Positions 59,914 to 64,000 of a stretch of 64,000 nt of DNA are shown in pieces. Source of the DNA: Rhytidiadelphus loreus (Eukaryota > Streptophyta > Bryopsida > Hypnales > Hylocomiaceae). The stretch's first letter is position 1; each line of letters begins with the position of its first letter. The translations under genes and the position numbers were made by a program. The DNA lies in assembly GCA_947034895.1 (NCBI GenBank), contig OX344765.1, positions 33,051,001-33,115,000 on the forward strand. The letters run 5' to 3'. The notes beneath the pieces were generated by a model. That model searched no databases, was not told the DNA's origin, and saw only the letters and a list, made by a program, of their open reading frames with translations.

Positions 59914-60690
59914 AATAGTTTAGTTTTAAGTTTAGTTTTGCGAAAAATTGAAAATTTTTCAATAACTCTAAAAGTTTCATGATGCTTAGTTGCACTTCTA
60001 TGTGAGACTGTGAGTAGGGAGAAACTATATTTTAGGAGTAACTTTTTGACTTTGTCTAGTTGTCAAAATAAAAGCATTCAAAAAATGCCAAGTCCACCTT
60101 CAAAATTAGTTTAATTTCTGAAAGTTAGACAGAGCAAGCCTCCCCAAAAAATTTCCAACCAATAGTTTAGATTCTCCTCTTCAAAATACTCGGCCACAAA
60201 GATTTTCTACACAACACAACATAGAAGTGTGCCTTTGCAAAGTTTGGCCGATTTTTGTACATGAAAGTCTGCCTTAGAAGACAATTCAGACTCTGGAAAA
60301 CTAAAAAATTCATTTCCGATTCCTAGAAAGCAAGGAAGTTCGCTCTGATAAGAGTCCCCGAACACAAGAGTGAGAGCACAGGCAAAGTGGCAAAGTGGCA
60401 AACTGTCGCGTGTAAGCCACCTGCGCTAACTGATTCCTCCAACTGTCACATTGAAGAGCCGAAAGCCCCCAAAGGATCGATGTTTCGTCAAAATGGAACC
60501 TCCCTTGCCTGCTAAAAGTGGACTCCAAAATTAAGAAACTGATTTCCAATCACGCTCCGCGCTGCGAACGTGAATGAACAGTAATCCACGTCAATGTCGG
60601 ACTTGGAAAGTCCAGTCCTCCGCCAGTGACCGCCATTTCTCAAAAAACTCCGGGGAATATACGAATTCCTGCAGTTGCACAACTCTCCAG
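59914..60690. other. Upstream region of pectate lyase copy 2
   Basis: AT-rich until about 60200, then gene-island composition. Small minus-strand ORFs (60207-60401, 60310-60549) have no recognisable motif. Presumably includes the promoter of the following gene. Confidence 0.45.
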
Positions 60691-60693
60691 TAC

Positions 60694-60700
60694 TATAAAG
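60694..60700 (+). promoter_or_regulatory. TATA box of pectate lyase copy 2
   Basis: TATAAAG about 245 bases ahead of the ATG. A start near 60725 would give a 5' leader of about 215 bases. Confidence 0.55.
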
Positions 60701-60940
60701 CCTCCACTCCTGATGATTTGTTTTCATCCCACTTCCCAGTCTCTACTAGAGCTTCCTGCCCAGACGTACTCCAGAGCTCTTCTTGAAGCTGGACTCAAGA
60801 ACAGCAGCATCTGCACAGAAGACTCTTGGAGATTGACTCAAATTCGATCTTCAGGGATGTCATATCGGCACTGAGAAGCATTGGCATTGGGAAATTGACG
60901 GAGCTAGTGTGATCGAGGAATTGTCAAGGATATCGACATC

Positions 60941-62785
60941 ATGGCGAGGACAGGGACTGTTGTGTCTATCAGTTTGCTGGTGCTGGTGCTGGTGGCTTCG
61001 CGATGGACAGCAACCGAAGCGAGGTCCATGCCTGGTGATTACGACACTCAGAGTTACGCTCCCACGCATGGCGGCTATCAAGACTTCCCGATTCAACCTG
61101 ACGTCGATCAGCCCTCTCTGTTCGATACCCAGTCCGATATGCCCAGCTTAGCCACTCAAGACACGAGTTACAACTACGACGAATCTCTCGCTGCCACCAC
61201 GGACGACGAGGTGCCTGAAGGCACTTTCGTGGACTCCCCTGAGACTGTGCAGGACATCGCCACGAGCTTCGCGGATGATTCGGCGTATACACCGAACCAA
61301 GAGGTGCACACGGCAGCTGAATACGAGAATGATGAAGTTTTCTTCGACACCTCGGATGCTGATACCGTCTACCACGCGAATGACGAGTAAGTGAAACTTC
61401 ATCTTTTTCTAAATCTCCTGCGAATATTGAGTCCACGGGATGAATTCTTCATACGTATTCGTTTCGTGGATTTCTTTTTTGAGTGGTCATTTCTGGTTGA
61501 AAATGCAGAGTAGCTTTGCGGTGAACATTCAGGATTACTCTGAGGTGTAACTATACTCTATGGTCACATGACGAACAGTGTGCTTTGTCTTTGTCCCTGG
61601 CATCTCTAGCTGTTGCTAATTGCCAGTGCAATTGTGCTTTGATTCTGCAGTGGGTTGAGCCTGTCAGCGGCGGACGTGATGAACGCCACTAGCACTGACG
61701 ACATGCTGGCGTCGCTTGCCAAGGCCATGGGTGGCTGCGGCACAGGAAACCCCATAGACGACTGCTGGCGATGCGATCCCAACTGGAAAAGCCATCGCCA
61801 GGGGCTCGCCACCTGCGCTATCGGATTCGGACGAAATGCCATCGGCGGAAAGAACGGGCCAATCTACACCGTCACCAACAATGGCGACGACCTCACAAAT
61901 CCCCGACCCGGCACCCTGCGCTACGGTGTGACTCGCAACGGGCCGTTGTGGATCATCTTCGCCAAGAGCATGACCATACAATTGAAGGGCGAACTCTGGG
62001 TGACGGCGTTCAAGACTCTCGACGGGCGGGGCGCCGAGGTGCACATCACGGGCGGCTCACAGATTACCATCCAGAATACAAACAACGTCATCGTCCACGG
62101 GCTCTACATCCACGACATCAAGCCATCGGGCCCAAGCACCGTCCGCGCTTCGCCCTCGAAGCTAGTGAAGCGTCCCAAGTCGGACGGTGACGGCTTGCAC
62201 ATTTGGGGATCGCACGACGTGTGGGTGGACCATTGCTATCTGGCCAGGGCCACCGATGGGCTGCTGGATGTGACTCGCGGGTCGACGATGGTGACGGTTT
62301 CCAACAACTTCTTTGAGCAGCACGACAAGACGATGTTATTGGGCGCGGACCCCAGCCACACCATGGACCGCAACATGAAGGTGACGGTGGCGTTCAACAA
62401 GTTCGGACCGGGCTTGGTTCAGCGCCTGCCGCGGTGCCGCTTCGGCGTGTTCCACGTGTTGAACAACGACTACTCTGCGGGTTGGCGCATTTACGCTATC
62501 GGTGGCAGCGAGGACCCGACCATTCTTTCGCAGGGCAATTACTTCAGTCCAAGTGGCAACAAAGAAGTGACGAAGCGCATCAACGACAACGGTCCCATGT
62601 TCGGTGGGTGGCAGAAGTGGAACTGGGCTTCCAGTGGCGACGTTTTCGCCAAGGGCTCTTACTTTGTTGGGTCCGGCGCGAAGGCGACTTCGGCGAGTGT
62701 GTATGCAAAGGCGTTCAGCACGTCTTCCCGACCTGGCAACATGGTTCCCGCCCTCACCAGGGCCGCCGGTCCCCTGAAATTGTAG
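60941..62785 (+). CDS. Pectate lyase (PL1), copy 2, two exons, 526 aa
   Basis: Paralogue of the gene at 35210-37096. Exon 1 is 60941-61386 and exon 2 is 61651-62785, with the GTAAGT...CTGCAG intron in phase 2. The start gives a signal peptide (MARTGTVVSISLLVLVLVAS, cleavage near residues 26-28). Residues 28-150 are acidic, with DTQ/QDT words and the part shared with copy 1 (VDSPETVQD, AYTPN, AEYENDEVFFDTSDADTVY). The catalytic domain shows GNPIDDCWRCDPNW, WVDHC (340-344), DGLLDVTRGS (351-360), HDKTMLLG and QRLPRCR (R407, R410), the usual calcium-site and catalytic-arginine regions of plant pectate lyases. Plant family members are mostly 400-500 aa; the surplus is the N-terminal region. Expected to act on pectin in the wall during growth or cell separation (family knowledge). 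Confidence 0.93.
61387..61650 (+). other. Intron of pectate lyase copy 2
   Basis: Starts GTAAGT, ends CTGCAG, and splits an Asp codon. The equivalent intron of copy 1 is 279 bases against 264 here. Confidence 0.92.
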
Positions 62786-63340
62786 ACTTACATTGGTGCT
62801 GATTGTACGATGAGCAGGAGACCACCAGTCTTTCAAAATGGGACACGCAGACCGAGGCTTCGCTTGCAGCAGCCCGGATGAGTGCATCCCTGGTGTAGAA
62901 TTAGAAGAGATGCAACCTCCTCAGCCAGGCTTGCGGATTGTTTTATTTTCCTGCAGCTTGTTTCATGAGAGAAGAGTTGGAATGTAGGCAAATGTCGTCT
63001 GTAGTTTAGTGTAGAGTACGTGCAACTGCTGCTACTGAGCGGGTGACTGAAGCCAGTTGCTTGTGGGCAGACGAGTTGGAACTGAGAACGAGAGTTGCTG
63101 GAGAGGATGATGCAATTCTGAGAATGGACCGCTGGTCGGGAGGTTGGAGCTGGACGGTGAAGAGTCGGTTGAACGAAATGATCGACCTCACTGAAGCCCT
63201 CTCGCGAACCAGAACGAGTCGGTTTACTATTAGGGGCGAGTATCTGGAGTCGTGATGCCCGAATGTCGCAAAGTGATTGTTCGCGTTGTACATTGTGGAA
63301 GTGGACGTGAACATTGTAAGGTCTCTCGTGTGGCTTTGAC
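62786..63340 (+). other. 3' UTR of pectate lyase copy 2
   Basis: Similar to the complement of 34645-35209, very closely for the first 250 bases and with several insertions or deletions after that. Such conservation outside coding sequence argues for recent duplication or conversion. No poly(A) site fixed. Confidence 0.6.
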
Positions 63341-64000
63341 CATTTTAATAACACCTAATTCGGCGTAATTAGTTGACATTTGTTATACGGTTGTTGAAGG
63401 CAGATGAAATATCTGATTTGCTGCTCTTGTTCACGCTGAATCTGGGATTCTGGGTTGCGTTCCATCGGTTTTTAAGCCCTGTTTCGTAGCTATGCACATT
63501 TTCTCTTTAGATCTACAATCGTTGTGGATAGTGTTCTTCATTCTGAAGATTGGGAGCTTTGTGTGTTGTCCTGTTAAGTTTTTTTCTTAAGAAATCTTTT
63601 AGAATGTTGTGGAATTATAAAAGCAGATATAATTCACGGAGGTACTTGGTTATAACTTATGACAACGAAATTAACAGTATTGTCTCGATGATGATGACGA
63701 TTATTTTCTGGTGTTGGATCGCTCGTTACGAATTGAGAAGTAAATGGACTTGTGGACAAGTCAGGTCTCGAAGATGAGTGAATGAGGGTTCAATGCGTTT
63801 TGGCAGCAGTCATTTACTGAAACCCCTCGTCGGCTTGTCATCAGGATTGTGTGCCATACGTTTACTTTCATCAGAAAATTAATGGCTTCGTGACTGCAAA
63901 TGCTGTGCGCGATCTTGTGATAGGTTTCCAATTCTTCTGTTCACTGGAAGCCAATATGAAAGGGAAATTTCTCGCATTTTGTAATGTGTCTCCTTCTGGC
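63341..64000. other. Downstream flank, no gene identified
   Basis: Intermediate composition. The short ORF at 63550-63777 has no recognisable features. A gene could begin beyond the window. Confidence 0.4.

Overview
The window looks like nuclear DNA of a land plant, most likely a bryophyte. The reasons are two intron-containing plant-type (PL1) pectate lyase genes with GC-rich coding exons, a MULE-type transposase gene with a SWIM zinc finger, and long AT-rich, repeat-filled intergenic DNA. The species cannot be fixed from the sequence. No rRNA, tRNA, CRISPR array, prokaryotic operon or viral gene was recognised.

Layout. 1-5 kb: a broken MULE-like transposase gene on the + strand, with one frameshift, one in-frame stop and one lost SWIM cysteine. 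5-8.5 kb: C-rich low-complexity DNA, a TTTCATCC-type minisatellite and a decayed minus-strand reading frame. 8.5-15.3 kb: an AT-rich desert. 15.3-17.5 kb: purine-rich minisatellites with an inserted 336-bp near-perfect palindrome of CACTA type. 17.5-21.4 kb: short tandem repeats, a TA microsatellite and a 574-bp inverted-repeat element. 21.4-24.6 kb: an intact, intronless 1068-codon ORF of the DUF7869 transposase-like class, the best-preserved mobile-element gene here. 24.6-34.6 kb: AT-rich DNA with MITEs and dispersed repeats.

34.6-37.7 kb: pectate lyase gene copy 1 (minus strand). 37.7-44.7 kb: flanking DNA with two foldback elements and a TIR element. 44.7-55.3 kb: a large, roughly symmetric repeat structure. 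GAGC-rich inverted end blocks occur as an outer and an inner pair around a 4.3-kb array of palindromic CTCCTCGG/CCGAGGAG units. The array is interrupted by a 679-bp CACTA-like element with a perfect 3-bp target duplication. 55.3-60.2 kb: more dispersed repeats. 60.2-63.3 kb: pectate lyase gene copy 2 (plus strand).

The two pectate lyase genes form an inverted, outward-transcribed pair about 23 kb apart. Their second exons and 3' UTRs are almost identical, while their first exons and 5' regions have diverged strongly. Both encode a secreted protein with an unusual acidic N-terminal region ahead of the catalytic domain. They are the only two clearly functional host genes seen, and almost everything else is transposon-derived or tandem repeat DNA.
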